A stretch of DNA of 64,000 bases, taken from contig JAXLXI010000002.1 in assembly GCA_046328035.1 (NCBI GenBank), positions 124,001 to 188,000 on the forward strand, given 5' to 3'. A model generated the notes under the pieces. That model ran no database searches. It was not told the origin of the DNA and saw only the letters and a program-made list of their open reading frames with translations. The DNA is from JBGASG01 sp046328035. GTDB taxonomy: Bacteria; Cyanobacteriota; Vampirovibrionia; Obscuribacterales; Obscuribacteraceae. Of this stretch, positions 7,916-15,857 are shown piece after piece (position 1 is the stretch's first letter; every line of letters begins with the position of its first letter). Made by a program: the position numbers and the translations under genes.

Positions 7916-10783
7916 TCAGTCGACCTTCGATCGCATTGAGCATTTCGACAAACTGACTGAAAACCAGAATTTGTGTCCGGAGTTGGTGACTTCATCCAAC
8001 ATCTCGACAAGCGTGTCGAGCTTTGCCGAGTTGGGAACGGCGTCTCCAGGCTCGCGATTCTTGAGCAAACGCGGGTCGCAGCAGACTTGACGTAAGCGCA
8101 AGAGTGCAGCCAGCACGCTGATTTGCGAACGCTTGATGCCCTTGTTGGCGATTTCGCCGAAGACTTTCTGGCGGCATTCGTCCAGCACATCCAGATAGAG
8201 GGAGCGCTGTTCGTCTTCCATTTCGCAAAGACTGATGATGTCGGTTTTTTCGGGCAGGTCCTTTTCCACCTGGCTCTTCAGACGACGCAAAATGAACGGG
8301 TGGACGATCTTGCGCAGCTTGGTGCCGGTCTCGCCGGTGCCCAGTTCGATCGGGCGCTCGAAGTTTTCGTTGAACTCGCGATATGTCCCTAAGAAGTCCG
8401 GCATCAAGAAGTCGAAGATCGACCAGAGTTCTTTCAGCCTGTTTTCCACCGGCGTACCGGACAGGGCCAGGCGGTGCAGAGCCTTCAGGCTCTTCGAAGC
8501 TTGCGCACCTACCGATTCGGGGTTCTTGATGTTTTGCGCTTCGTCGAGGATCAAGTAATCGAACTGGAATTCTTTGAGGGTTTCCCAGTCGCGGCGAATG
8601 ATACCGTAGGTGGTGAAGATCACATCCGGCTTGCCCTTGTCCTTCTTCAGCTTGTTGAGCAGGTCGGTACGGTCGCGTCCAAGAAACAGAGCGGTGTTTA
8701 GCTTCGGTGCGAATTTTTCGGCTTCCGACAACCAGTTGTAGACCACGGAGGTCGGTGCCACCACCAGCGACGGATTGCGTTGTTTACCGTTCTTATGATG
8801 GAAGAGCAGCAAGGTCAGAGCCTGGATGGTTTTACCCAAACCCATGTCATCGGCAAGAATGCCGCCCAGACCGTACTCGCGCAGGAAGACCAGCCAGTTG
8901 AAACCTTCATGCTGGTATTCGCGCAACGTGCCGACGAAATCCGACGGCACGCCGATCGGTTCGAGCTGGTTGAAGTTTCTCAGCTTGAAAATGAACTCTT
9001 TGAAGCCTTCATCAGCTTCGATTTCGATGCCGTGCGTCTCCAGCGTGTGCGCAATGGGAAGCGCCTGGTATAGGGGGCGCGCCGATTCTTTGCTCTGCCC
9101 AATCGCCTTCATGACGCTCAGCAACATAGTCACCGGCAAGCGCACATTATTGCCGTTGGCAATCTTCAGATAGTTGCGGTTGCGGAAGACGGCTTCGATG
9201 ACGCTGAAGAATGGCAGAAATTCGCCGCTCTCCTCGTCTTTCGCCTGCAGCTCGAACTCGAACTTGTAGGCATCTTTCTTGAGCGACAGAATGGCTTTCA
9301 GATGAACCGGCTTGCGGGAGACTTTGTAGAACTGCAAGTCGTCTCGTCCGGTCAGGTCCCAGTCGGTGCACTGCTCCGTGGAGAGGTAATAAAGAACATC
9401 AAGGGCCGGTTCCTCCAGATAGAAGAAGCGGTCGGCGAGAGTCCTGGAAGGATTGAGGTTGGACAGGAAACGACGAACCTGACCTTCCTGATCCCAGAGG
9501 CGCTTCACCCAGACGCTCTGACCGCTGTCCGAAATGGTGCGCGTATAGAGTTCTGCCTCGACGGCGCTGGTTTCGTCACGCGACGGCATGACGAGAGTGC
9601 CGTAGCGGAAGCCGAGGATGCATTCCAGCTCCGGTGCCAGTTGATTGGCTGTGGTGCCGGTGGCGTTGCGGCTGGCGCGGCGCTCGCCCAGTTTGATCAC
9701 GACTTGCGGGGGCTCGGTGATTGCCACCGGGAATGGTGCCTGAGTTTCATCCAGCTCGACTTCCATGCGTTTCTTCAAAATGGGCAAATCGACGGCAAGA
9801 AACTTTGGCACGGTTTCCAGCTTGACGGTCATATTGCCGCGGGAATCGAAGAACTGGAACAGCCTGTGAATGGGGCTGAGATCAATTGGATGAAACATCT
9901 TGCCGGACATCACCCAGGACGGTTGCCCCAGGAAAAAGACCGCGTCTTCCATAACTTCATTGGCTTCGCTAACGGCTTTCAGCTTGATCGCCAGCTCGCC
10001 GTTTTCGGTCTCGGATATGACGATGCGCGGTTTCACATAGGTCTTGGAGAAGCCGATTTCTTTGCCGTCGGTGGCGCCGACCAGTTTGGCGCACAAGCCG
10101 ATGTGCCCGATCACTATGCCTTCATCGCCACGCGGAATGCGGTGACCGCCGGCCGATCCTTTGGTAGCTTGCGGCAGACCCAACAAATATTTGACCAGTC
10201 GGTGGATGCGTGAGCCGTCAGGCAGCGCATTCACCATAGGCTCCGGCACTTTCAGAATATTGACTTTGCCTTCGACTTTTAGAGGCAAAGTGCCGATGAT
10301 CAAAGCCAGGGGTTTTTCGAGAACAAGGGCGCCGAGTGAGAACTCCGGCTCCTCCGTATTAGCGATTACTAGACCTTGAATGGTTTTGGCGTCGTCGAGC
10401 AAGTCGCGAGCGCGGGTGATCGGCTCTTGATACCCGTCCCGACCGCGGTCGGGTTCGGCCATATCGAAGCGCATACCGGGAAAACTGCGGGCGATGTGCG
10501 TGAGCAGAACGGCAACCGAATGTTTGCAGACCTCTTCGAAATAGGGACAGGAGCAGACTGCTTTGAACTTATCGGGGCCTTCGATGTCGGCGATCACTTT
10601 GTACGGCTGAGGTTCAGAGCCGATCACCAGTGCCTCCATGTGGGCACCATCGTTTTGCTCTTCGTACTTCAGAACTTTCTTGCGGCGATAGTACTGCACC
10701 CCCCGTCGGTAAACGGGCGGACTGCTCGCGTCCTGAACTGATTGAAGGGAAAGCTGCGTACGTGTTTTCGAAGGAGGCTTCAT
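7916..10783 (-). CDS. SWIM-domain SNF2-family helicase
   Basis: The readable part is 955 residues. A SWIM zinc finger is at residues 77-88 (C77-x-C79 ... C86-x-H88), followed by a long SNF2-associated beta-rich region. The ATPase part has ILADDMGLGKT (GKT at about 650-652), the DEAQ box at about 747 (LILDEAQNIKNP), SGTPVENR and the LRLRQVCCDP stretch. From about residue 939 (after SGHK) the frame is wrong; the second helicase lobe continues in other frames down to about 7520. SNF2 proteins are double-stranded DNA translocases that remodel protein-DNA complexes; bacterial SWIM/SNF2 proteins such as RapA-related enzymes act on RNA polymerase or DNA, but the role here is not known. Confidence 0.85.
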   Translation of the reverse strand: MKPPSKTRTQLSLQSVQDASSPPVYRRGVQYYRRKKVLKYEEQNDGAHMEALVIGSEPQPYKVIADIEGPDKFKAVCSCPYFEEVCKHSVAVLLTHIARSFPGMRFDMAEPDRGRDGYQEPITRARDLLDDAKTIQGLVIANTEEPEFSLGALVLEKPLALIIGTLPLKVEGKVNILKVPEPMVNALPDGSRIHRLVKYLLGLPQATKGSAGGHRIPRGDEGIVIGHIGLCAKLVGATDGKEIGFSKTYVKPRIVISETENGELAIKLKAVSEANEVMEDAVFFLGQPSWVMSGKMFHPIDLSPIHRLFQFFDSRGNMTVKLETVPKFLAVDLPILKKRMEVELDETQAPFPVAITEPPQVVIKLGERRASRNATGTTANQLAPELECILGFRYGTLVMPSRDETSAVEAELYTRTISDSGQSVWVKRLWDQEGQVRRFLSNLNPSRTLADRFFYLEEPALDVLYYLSTEQCTDWDLTGRDDLQFYKVSRKPVHLKAILSLKKDAYKFEFELQAKDEESGEFLPFFSVIEAVFRNRNYLKIANGNNVRLPVTMLLSVMKAIGQSKESARPLYQALPIAHTLETHGIEIEADEGFKEFIFKLRNFNQLEPIGVPSDFVGTLREYQHEGFNWLVFLREYGLGGILADDMGLGKTIQALTLLLFHHKNGKQRNPSLVVAPTSVVYNWLSEAEKFAPKLNTALFLGRDRTDLLNKLKKDKGKPDVIFTTYGIIRRDWETLKEFQFDYLILDEAQNIKNPESVGAQASKSLKALHRLALSGTPVENRLKELWSIFDFLMPDFLGTYREFNENFERPIELGTGETGTKLRKIVHPFILRRLKSQVEKDLPEKTDIISLCEMEDEQRSLYLDVLDECRQKVFGEIANKGIKRSQISVLAALLRLRQVCCDPRLLKNREPGDAVPNSAKLDTLVEMLDEVTNSGHKFWFSVSLSKCSMRSKVD

Positions 10784-10959
10784 TGAGCGCCTGTTATCCT
10801 ATCCACCCTGCGGGCACGCCTGATAGAGGAATCCGCCCTCCTCGGCACCCATAACGGATGCGAGGACAGCATTTTGCCCGGCGATATACACTTTATCACG
10901 TCCGCGCAAAGATCAATCGCGAAGGCCAAGGGGTTTTACGTCTTCCGTAAACTCTCGGC

Positions 10960-12258
10960 TCAGCGCCTGTCTTGGCGCACGCTCCGTATAACCGGGTCGG
11001 GGTGGACATTTACCTGAGGCGGAACGGCTTGATGCACCGAGTTAGATGCGCCTGAGGCAGGGGGGCCACCCATCATATTCTGCCCAGCATTTGCTTGAGC
11101 TTGACGTACCTGTTCGGAAATAGTCGCTTCTCTCATTTTGAGAACTTGCTGCATTTCGGACTGGCGCAGTTCCAGCTGCGAGCAATAGCTCTGCAGAACT
11201 TCGGCTTGAGATCTCAAAATCTTGGCATTGTTCGCCAGGTCTGGCAGCAGTCCCTCGATTTCTTCAATCAATGAAGAGGCCGGATGCAAGGGTGGACGCA
11301 CATGAACCGGTCCCGCCGGAGCAGCCTGCGCGCTGGTCGGGGCGGCGGCCTGTCCCGGCGCTCCTGGACGCATGTCTACGGCAAAGAACATCTCTTTGAG
11401 ACGTTGCAACGACTCTTTTAAAGCCAGCGCTCGGCGATAGGCCATCTCCGATTCAGACTCCAGCCACTCTTTGCGCTGTCTCTGCGATGCGATGTCGGCG
11501 TTGAGCTGTTCAAGGGCTTTGCGCCGAATGGCGAGCTCGCTCTCGCGAGACTTCAGTTCTTTCTGTTTCAGTTCGAGCGACCGTTGACGGAAGAGGACAA
11601 GCAAGACGAATGAGGTTGCGAAGCCGAGCACGGCCATCGTCAACACGACGTAGCCCCGCTTGGAGCCGCTCATTTCCATCCAGTTGCTGAACACCGCACC
11701 CAGCAAATCTTCTGCGAAAGTAGGCGGCAGCCCGCGCAAGTAATAGACACGTCCCAGCACTCGCCCTTGCGGTTGGTCCGACAAATCTTTGGTGTCGGTC
11801 ATCCGCGGCGTTACATGCACATGGGTTGAACTGCCGGGAGGCGGGTCGGTAAGCAGATCATACGGTTCTTTGATCTGCTTGAGATAGTCGACTGAAACCA
11901 TCTTCTGCCAGTGTTCGCGCTTGTAGACGGCTTTAGTTTTATAGAGAATTTCGTTGCCGCTGGGGTCGGTGACGACCAACCCGAAGATGCCGTAGGTCGA
12001 GTCGAGCACCTTCTGCACTGATTCGTCACGGCCGGTCAGAACCAGGTAAGAGAGCGTTGCCGGCAATGTGTGGTGCAGCATATTGAAATCTACTGTCTGC
12101 ACGCGATAGATCGTGCCCTGCCAGTAGCTGTCGTAGTGCGCATGGCAGAGAGAGAGCCAGATGAAGAATGTCACCGTGCAGACCACTGGCAGAAGAAACC
12201 GCTTCTGCACGGAACTCACCAACCGGTCGACGGTGCGCTTCAACGTTCGTACAAACAT
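10960..12258 (-). CDS. Membrane protein with periplasmic sensor-like domain and long coiled coil
   Basis: 432 residues from the ATG at 12258, which has AGGG upstream; an ATG seven codons earlier lacks a ribosome site. First membrane helix at about 20-40 (FLLPVVCTVTFFIWLSLC), then about 160 periplasmic residues with a PAS/CHASE-like pattern (VQKVLDSTYGIFGLVVTDPSGNEILYKT), a second helix at about 205-225 (VVLTMAVLGFATSFVLLVLF), then a charged coiled coil (QKELKSRESELAIRRKALEQ) and a Pro/Ala linker plus another coiled region. This is the layout of a sensor whose output domain is missing: no kinase, HAMP or cyclase motif is seen. Function unknown. Confidence 0.65.
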   Translation of the reverse strand: MFVRTLKRTVDRLVSSVQKRFLLPVVCTVTFFIWLSLCHAHYDSYWQGTIYRVQTVDFNMLHHTLPATLSYLVLTGRDESVQKVLDSTYGIFGLVVTDPSGNEILYKTKAVYKREHWQKMVSVDYLKQIKEPYDLLTDPPPGSSTHVHVTPRMTDTKDLSDQPQGRVLGRVYYLRGLPPTFAEDLLGAVFSNWMEMSGSKRGYVVLTMAVLGFATSFVLLVLFRQRSLELKQKELKSRESELAIRRKALEQLNADIASQRQRKEWLESESEMAYRRALALKESLQRLKEMFFAVDMRPGAPGQAAAPTSAQAAPAGPVHVRPPLHPASSLIEEIEGLLPDLANNAKILRSQAEVLQSYCSQLELRQSEMQQVLKMREATISEQVRQAQANAGQNMMGGPPASGASNSVHQAVPPQVNVHPDPVIRSVRQDRR

Positions 12259-12539
12259 GGACCCTCGCTCGAGCAGCAAAGATTGACGGAAAAGGGGCGA
12301 AATTCATCGAATTAGATGTAGCCCAGAAACGATATAACACTGCATCTTATGTATGTACATACGTAATCCTCCTATAAAGAGAAAAAAGAGGGCGGGAGTA
12401 TGCAGTTTTCCAACCCGGCAGTGTGCGCTTGCTTGCGAAAACGTAGTCTGGATAACAGTTTTCCAAACTTGTAAAGTAGACAACATACTCGGCGCGGAAA
12501 TTGGGGTATTTAAATCGTGTGCAGGAAATTTGCTTTTAT

Positions 12540-12680
12540 GGAGGTCTCGCCTAGAGACAAAACCGTAAGAACATAAACCATTTCTAATTTCCTATGCATT
12601 GGAAACCCCTCCCCTGAGGAGGGACCCTATACGGGTAAAGATTAACTGGCAGTCGCTCTCTCGGGCGGCTGCTTTCTTTT
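12540..12680 (+). ncRNA. Candidate small structured RNA ending in an intrinsic terminator
   Basis: Plus-strand hairpins follow each other: 12544-12558 (GTCTC/GAGAC, 5-nt loop), 12607-12623 (CCCTCC/GGAGGG, 5-nt loop), directly abutting 12624-12636 (ACCC/GGGT), then the terminator hairpin at 12649-12672. No plus-strand gene lies upstream within 5 kb that would need this terminator, so an independent RNA is the simplest reading. The 5' end is not fixed and no clear promoter was found. I could not match it to 6S, 4.5S, tmRNA or a known riboswitch. Confidence 0.35.
12649..12680 (+). terminator. Rho-independent terminator
   Basis: Stem GCAGTCGC (12649-12656) pairs with GCGGCTGC (12665-12672), one G-T wobble, 8-nt loop, followed by TTTCTTTT. 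It works only for plus-strand transcription. Confidence 0.7.
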
Positions 12681-12694
12681 GCACTCTTCTCTGG

Positions 12695-12708
12695 CACCAT
12701 ATGCGGTG
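12695..12708. repeat. Family B palindrome CACC-N6-GGTG
   Basis: GGCACC-ATATGC-GGTGCC, 6-bp arms (12693-12710). Lies between the structured RNA candidate and the end of the minus-strand gene at 12775. Confidence 0.6.
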
Positions 12709-12774
12709 CCGAACAACAAAGCGAGGGACGCGGCGTTCAACTTTACCGCCCGACTTGCCACCGCACGCAGTGCC

Positions 12775-13305
12775 TTAAAATTCGAAAGCCTTTTTGTTAT
12801 CGAGTGGCCAGAGCACGATAAACGACTCGTCGCGGTCCTGAAATGCTACCACCGCTCCGTCCAGGAAATCGGCTCCTCGCAATTCCTCGACAATGGTGCG
12901 TCCGGCTATGTGTGGTTCCACCACGAAGCAATAAAGCCGCATCGCTCCGTCACTGATATCGTTGCCCTCACAGTAGCCGTTGCCGGTCCAGCCGAGCGTT
13001 TCGTCCATCAGTTCTTCAATCGCATATGCGCGTTGTACATCGTTGGCCGACTCGCGTCCCGGCAACTCATACCTGATCACCAGCTCGAACAAATCTTCCG
13101 GACGACGCTCAAAGAATCCAGCCATGCGCGCCTCATGCGCATGCTGTTCGATCGCCGACATGGGGGGCTCGAACTCAGGCAAGGGCGCCACCATACTTTC
13201 GCCACGATCGCCCACGACGCCAAAGTGGATGATGATCTCTCGACCGTCTTCCCACGCCTCCCAATAAAGGAGTTCGCCGTCTTGCTCCTTGTATAGCTTC
13301 AGCAT
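12775..13305 (-). CDS. WGR-like domain protein of unknown role
   Basis: 176 residues from the ATG at 13305, with GGGGAG about 12 nt upstream; a GTG at 13347 in frame is an alternative. The N-terminus (LYKEQDGELLYWEAWEDGREIIIHFGVVGDRGE) resembles the WGR fold, a small domain with a Trp-Gly-Arg-type core found with DNA-modifying and poly-ADP-ribose proteins, but the Trp-Gly-Arg itself is not conserved (FGVVGDRG). The rest is acidic and ends with a domain containing VVEPHIAGRTIVEELRGADF. Similar cyanobacterial proteins are uncharacterised as far as I know. Confidence 0.55.
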   Translation of the reverse strand: MLKLYKEQDGELLYWEAWEDGREIIIHFGVVGDRGESMVAPLPEFEPPMSAIEQHAHEARMAGFFERRPEDLFELVIRYELPGRESANDVQRAYAIEELMDETLGWTGNGYCEGNDISDGAMRLYCFVVEPHIAGRTIVEELRGADFLDGAVVAFQDRDESFIVLWPLDNKKAFEF

Positions 13306-13427
13306 TCGAACATAAGCTCCCCGTGCAATTTTAGCGGGACGCGCCACTTGATAAGCGTTTTGTGGTATTTATGAGCGACCCAAAAGATATCTGTTCCATC
13401 TTCCTTCCTTCTTGATTGGAGCTATTA

Positions 13428-14042
13428 ATGACCACGCAGACAAAAATATCTTACAAGCCATATGTCGAGAAAGACTTCAGCCATCTCAAAGGACTGACGG
13501 GCATCTCCGACAAAACACTGGAAATTCACCTCGGCCTTTATGCCGGTTACGTCAAGAACACCAACACCTTGTGCGAGAAAGTAATCGAACTGACCGAACA
13601 AGGAAAAGCCGGTACTCCTGAATACGCAGAATTGAAGCGTCGCTACGGCTTCGAATACAACGGCAAAGTGCTGCACGAATACTATTTCGGCAACATGAAG
13701 ACCGGCGGTTCCGAACTGAAAGAATCAAGCGAACTCGGCAAGAAACTCGGCGAAGTCTACAGCTCGCTCGAAGTGTGGAAAAACGACTTCTCCAAAGTCG
13801 GCGCCATGCGCGGTGTGGGTTGGGCAGTGCTGTTCCAAGATCCGGAAACCAAAACTCTTTCCAACCACTGGATCACCTTGCATGAAGAAGGCAACGTTGC
13901 CGGCTTCAAACCAATTCTGGTTATGGACGTTTGGGAGCATGCCTGGTTGATCGATTACAAACCCGCCGATCGTCCGAAGTACATCGAAGCATTTTTCGCC
14001 AACGTCGATTGGGCAGCTGTCGAAGCGCGCCTGATCAAGTAA
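13428..14042 (+). CDS. Fe/Mn-family superoxide dismutase, divergent
   Basis: 204 residues; ATG at 13428 has GGAG 8 nt upstream. Removes superoxide. The four metal ligands can be assigned: His34 (LEIHLGLYAGYV), His83 (VLHEYYF), Asp167 and His171 (MDVWEHAW). The first helix is unusual: the normal HH-x-x-HH-x-x-YV is replaced by HLGLYAGYV, one residue shorter and lacking the conserved second-shell His. The place that normally holds the second-shell Gln reads LHEEG (His152). The residue two before the ligand Asp is Val. These point to a less common subfamily, so Fe or Mn use cannot be guessed safely. It is followed by a hairpin at 14063 and then by msrB, another oxidative-damage gene. Confidence 0.85.
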   Translation: MTTQTKISYKPYVEKDFSHLKGLTGISDKTLEIHLGLYAGYVKNTNTLCEKVIELTEQGKAGTPEYAELKRRYGFEYNGKVLHEYYFGNMKTGGSELKESSELGKKLGEVYSSLEVWKNDFSKVGAMRGVGWAVLFQDPETKTLSNHWITLHEEGNVAGFKPILVMDVWEHAWLIDYKPADRPKYIEAFFANVDWAAVEARLIK

Positions 14043-14062
14043 CGGAAAGTAAGATTTGTGGC

Positions 14063-14088
14063 GGGGCGGGCTTTTCAGAGCCCGCCCC
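14063..14088 (+). terminator. GC-rich hairpin after the superoxide dismutase gene
   Basis: Ten-pair stem GGGGCGGGCT / AGCCCGCCCC with a 6-nt loop (TTTCAG), 20 nt after the stop codon. There is no T-run, so it may stabilise the mRNA end rather than terminate by itself. Confidence 0.5.
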
Positions 14089-14114
14089 TGCTGCATCCAC
14101 CCTACAAAAAATCC

Positions 14115-14130
14115 CAACCGATATCGGTTG
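14115..14130. repeat. Family A palindrome, copy 1
   Basis: Perfect 16-bp palindrome centred on GATATC (CAACCGAT/ATCGGTTG). The right arm continues as GAGATCT and is followed by TTTTT; the left outer arm is degenerate. Lies between the superoxide dismutase and msrB genes. Confidence 0.75.
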
Positions 14131-14180
14131 AGATCTTTTTCGAGGATCGCAAGCGGAGCCGAGGGAGATTTCTTTAGCAA

Positions 14181-14585
14181 ATGTCAGACGAGAAAATTGT
14201 CAAAACCGATGAAGAATGGCGCAATCAGTTGACTGCGCAGCAGTATGAGGTGGCGCGTCAGCGAGGCACCGAGAGAGCGTTTACGGGTGAGTACTACCAA
14301 AATAAGAAAGAAGGCACATATCTCTGCGTGTGCTGCGGCAATGAGCTGTTTTCGTCGGCGCAGAAATACGATTCCGGCAGCGGCTGGCCAAGCTTCTGGG
14401 CTCCGGTGGCCGCGGAGAAGATTGACGAAGCTGTGGACACCGATCACGGCATGACTCGCACTGAAATCAAGTGCAGCCGCTGCGAGGCCCATCTCGGGCA
14501 CGTCTTTCCTGATGGGCCGCGACCTTCTAATTTGCGATATTGCGTCAATTCAGCTTCACTGAAGTTCCAAGAAAAATCCGAGTAA
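14181..14585 (+). CDS. msrB: Peptide-methionine (R)-S-oxide reductase
   Basis: 134 residues, full length for MsrB. It reduces the R isomer of methionine sulfoxide in proteins. Zinc cysteines are Cys49/Cys52 (CVCC) and Cys98/Cys101 (CSRC). The catalytic Cys is Cys121 in RYCVNSASL, with the substrate-binding SGWPSFW and GHVFPDGP motifs present. The catalytic residue is an ordinary Cys (TGC), not selenocysteine, although a selenoprotein gene lies 0.9 kb downstream. Confidence 0.93.
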   Translation: MSDEKIVKTDEEWRNQLTAQQYEVARQRGTERAFTGEYYQNKKEGTYLCVCCGNELFSSAQKYDSGSGWPSFWAPVAAEKIDEAVDTDHGMTRTEIKCSRCEAHLGHVFPDGPRPSNLRYCVNSASLKFQEKSE

Positions 14586-14682
14586 TCGGACCAAATTGAT
14601 TCGCATAGATAAATTACATTCCATTCCGTGACGTGTAGCCGTTGCCCTAAACTAATTGGCAACTCGCATTTGAGGAGCTGCT

Positions 14683-15456
14683 ATGAGCATGGAAACGGCC
14701 AACCCGGGGGCGTCACTGGAAGCAATTCAGTTCGAGGACGAGTCTGGACAGACCTCCGTCCCGTCCGAAAATGGCTTTGAGCTGCCCGCACCTCCGGAAG
14801 AAGCCCAAGAAGCGGTCTTCTATGACGTGCCTCGTCCATTCCTGACTCTCAAACAAGCCGGTCAGGTGCTCGGCAAATCGATTAGGGCGCTGGAACGCAG
14901 CATCTCCGGACGCTGGGGCAACAAGCTGCCGGACGGCTGGCAGGCACGCAAGCTGCAGACAAGCAGCGGCGACGAGTGGCGGATTATTCCGCCGCCCGGG
15001 TTCCGTGTGCGCCAGATAGCCGCAGCCAGCACCACATTTGATACCACCCAGCAGCCCTCTGAACACGCTGCGGGTAACGCCGAAGAGTCGACGCAGCGTT
15101 TCTATTCTTCCTCCTTTGAGAGTACAACGCGGCGCAAGTTGCCGTGGCGCACATCGCAAAACGGTTTTGAGCAGCCGACGATTGTCATCGACCGCTCGGA
15201 TGAGGTAGAACACTTATTGAGAGAGCTGTGTTCCACGCAGAAAGCCCTCTCGGAAGAACGCAGACTGCACCTCGAAGACATGCGCATGATCGCCCAACTC
15301 CAGGGTTCCATGCGCCTGCTCGAAACAAATGCCAATGAGAATCGGCGCGTCAAAGACGAACTGGATAAGGCCAAACAAGAGTTGCAGGAACTGAAGGACA
15401 ATTACAATCGACTGTTGAATTTGTCCTGGTGGCAGCGCCTCTTCGGACAGAAATAG
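14683..15456 (+). CDS. Winged-helix-like plus coiled-coil protein
   Basis: 257 residues; ATG has TGAGGAG upstream. After an acidic N-terminus, residues about 45-105 (FLTLKQAGQVLGKSIRALER...) look like a helix-turn-helix of the excisionase/MerR kind with a wing (WRIIPPPGFRVRQ). A disordered linker and a coiled coil follow (about 175-245, LCSTQKALSEERRLHLEDM...ELQELKDNYNRLLNL), ending in WWQRLFGQK. The WW-x-RLFG tail at the end of a coiled coil is common in plasmid and phage-type DNA-binding proteins, but no function can be named. It heads an operon with the selenoprotein, 11 nt downstream. Confidence 0.6.
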   Translation: MSMETANPGASLEAIQFEDESGQTSVPSENGFELPAPPEEAQEAVFYDVPRPFLTLKQAGQVLGKSIRALERSISGRWGNKLPDGWQARKLQTSSGDEWRIIPPPGFRVRQIAAASTTFDTTQQPSEHAAGNAEESTQRFYSSSFESTTRRKLPWRTSQNGFEQPTIVIDRSDEVEHLLRELCSTQKALSEERRLHLEDMRMIAQLQGSMRLLETNANENRRVKDELDKAKQELQELKDNYNRLLNLSWWQRLFGQK

Positions 15457-15467
15457 CAAAGGAGACC

Positions 15468-15821
15468 ATGAGCATGACCACGACCGAAGGATTTCGCATT
15501 ACCTACTGCGGGGCTTGAGGCTACAAGCAACACGCCGTCAGGTTGGCGGCAGAACTGGAAACCCTTTTAGCCGAATCGTCTCAACTGATTCAATCATCGG
15601 GCGGCGTTTTCGAAGTAGAACACGAAGGCAAACTGCTTTTCTCAAAGAAAGCCCTCCATCGCTTTCCACAAGACGGTGAAGTTGCCCAAATCGTGAAGAG
15701 CATTTCCGAGGGCATGCCTCTCGAACAAGCGCAACAACAAGCAGCCGAAAATGCTCCTCTGACGCCTAGCTTCTACGATTGGGTGAAGATGATCTGGAAC
15801 AAGCGTAGAACAGGCACCTAA
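15468..15821 (+). CDS. SelW/Rdx-family selenoprotein with in-frame TGA (Sec17)
   Basis: The ATG at 15468 follows AAAGGAGACC, an excellent ribosome site, 11 nt after the previous stop. Reading the TGA at 15516-15518 as selenocysteine gives 117 residues beginning MSMTTTEGFRITYCGAUGYK. The YCGAUGYK motif is that of animal SelW, and CxxU/CxxC is the redox motif of the Rdx family. The rest also matches: a helix (AVRLAAELETLL), then SSGGVFEVEHEGKLLFSKK and RFP-x-DGEV. The frame is open on both sides of the TGA without any shift. A small hairpin with a G-leading loop lies 15 nt after the TGA. An automatic annotation would wrongly start at the TTG at 15543. The 25-residue tail beyond the Rdx domain (FYDWVKMIWNKRR) is extra. 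A chance nonsense mutation of a Cys codon is the alternative. Confidence 0.85.
15533..15548 (+). promoter_or_regulatory. Candidate bacterial SECIS hairpin
   Basis: CGCC (15533-15536) pairs with GGCG (15545-15548) around the 8-nt loop GTCAGGTT. The loop starts with G and lies 18 nt after the TGA, within the distance and shape known for bacterial SECIS elements, which bind SelB. The stem is short (4 bp), so support is moderate. Confidence 0.5.
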
Positions 15822-15857
15822 ACCCGGCACCGTGACCGGCACTCAACAAAACATTCC

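Larger units (their letters stand above)
12259..12774. other. Intergenic region with structured RNA candidate
   Basis: 516 nt with no convincing protein frame, between two minus-strand genes. It holds a 12-bp perfect palindrome GTATGTACATAC (12351-12362), the direct repeat CAGTTTTCCAA at 12403-12413 and 12456-12466, a row of hairpins on the plus strand ending in a strong terminator (12544-12680), and a family B palindrome at 12693-12710. Confidence 0.5.

Noticed and set aside
15543..15821. Separate gene starting at the TTG at 15543
   Set aside because: It would lack the whole CxxU active-site strand of the Rdx domain and has no ribosome site; it is the 3' part of the selenoprotein.
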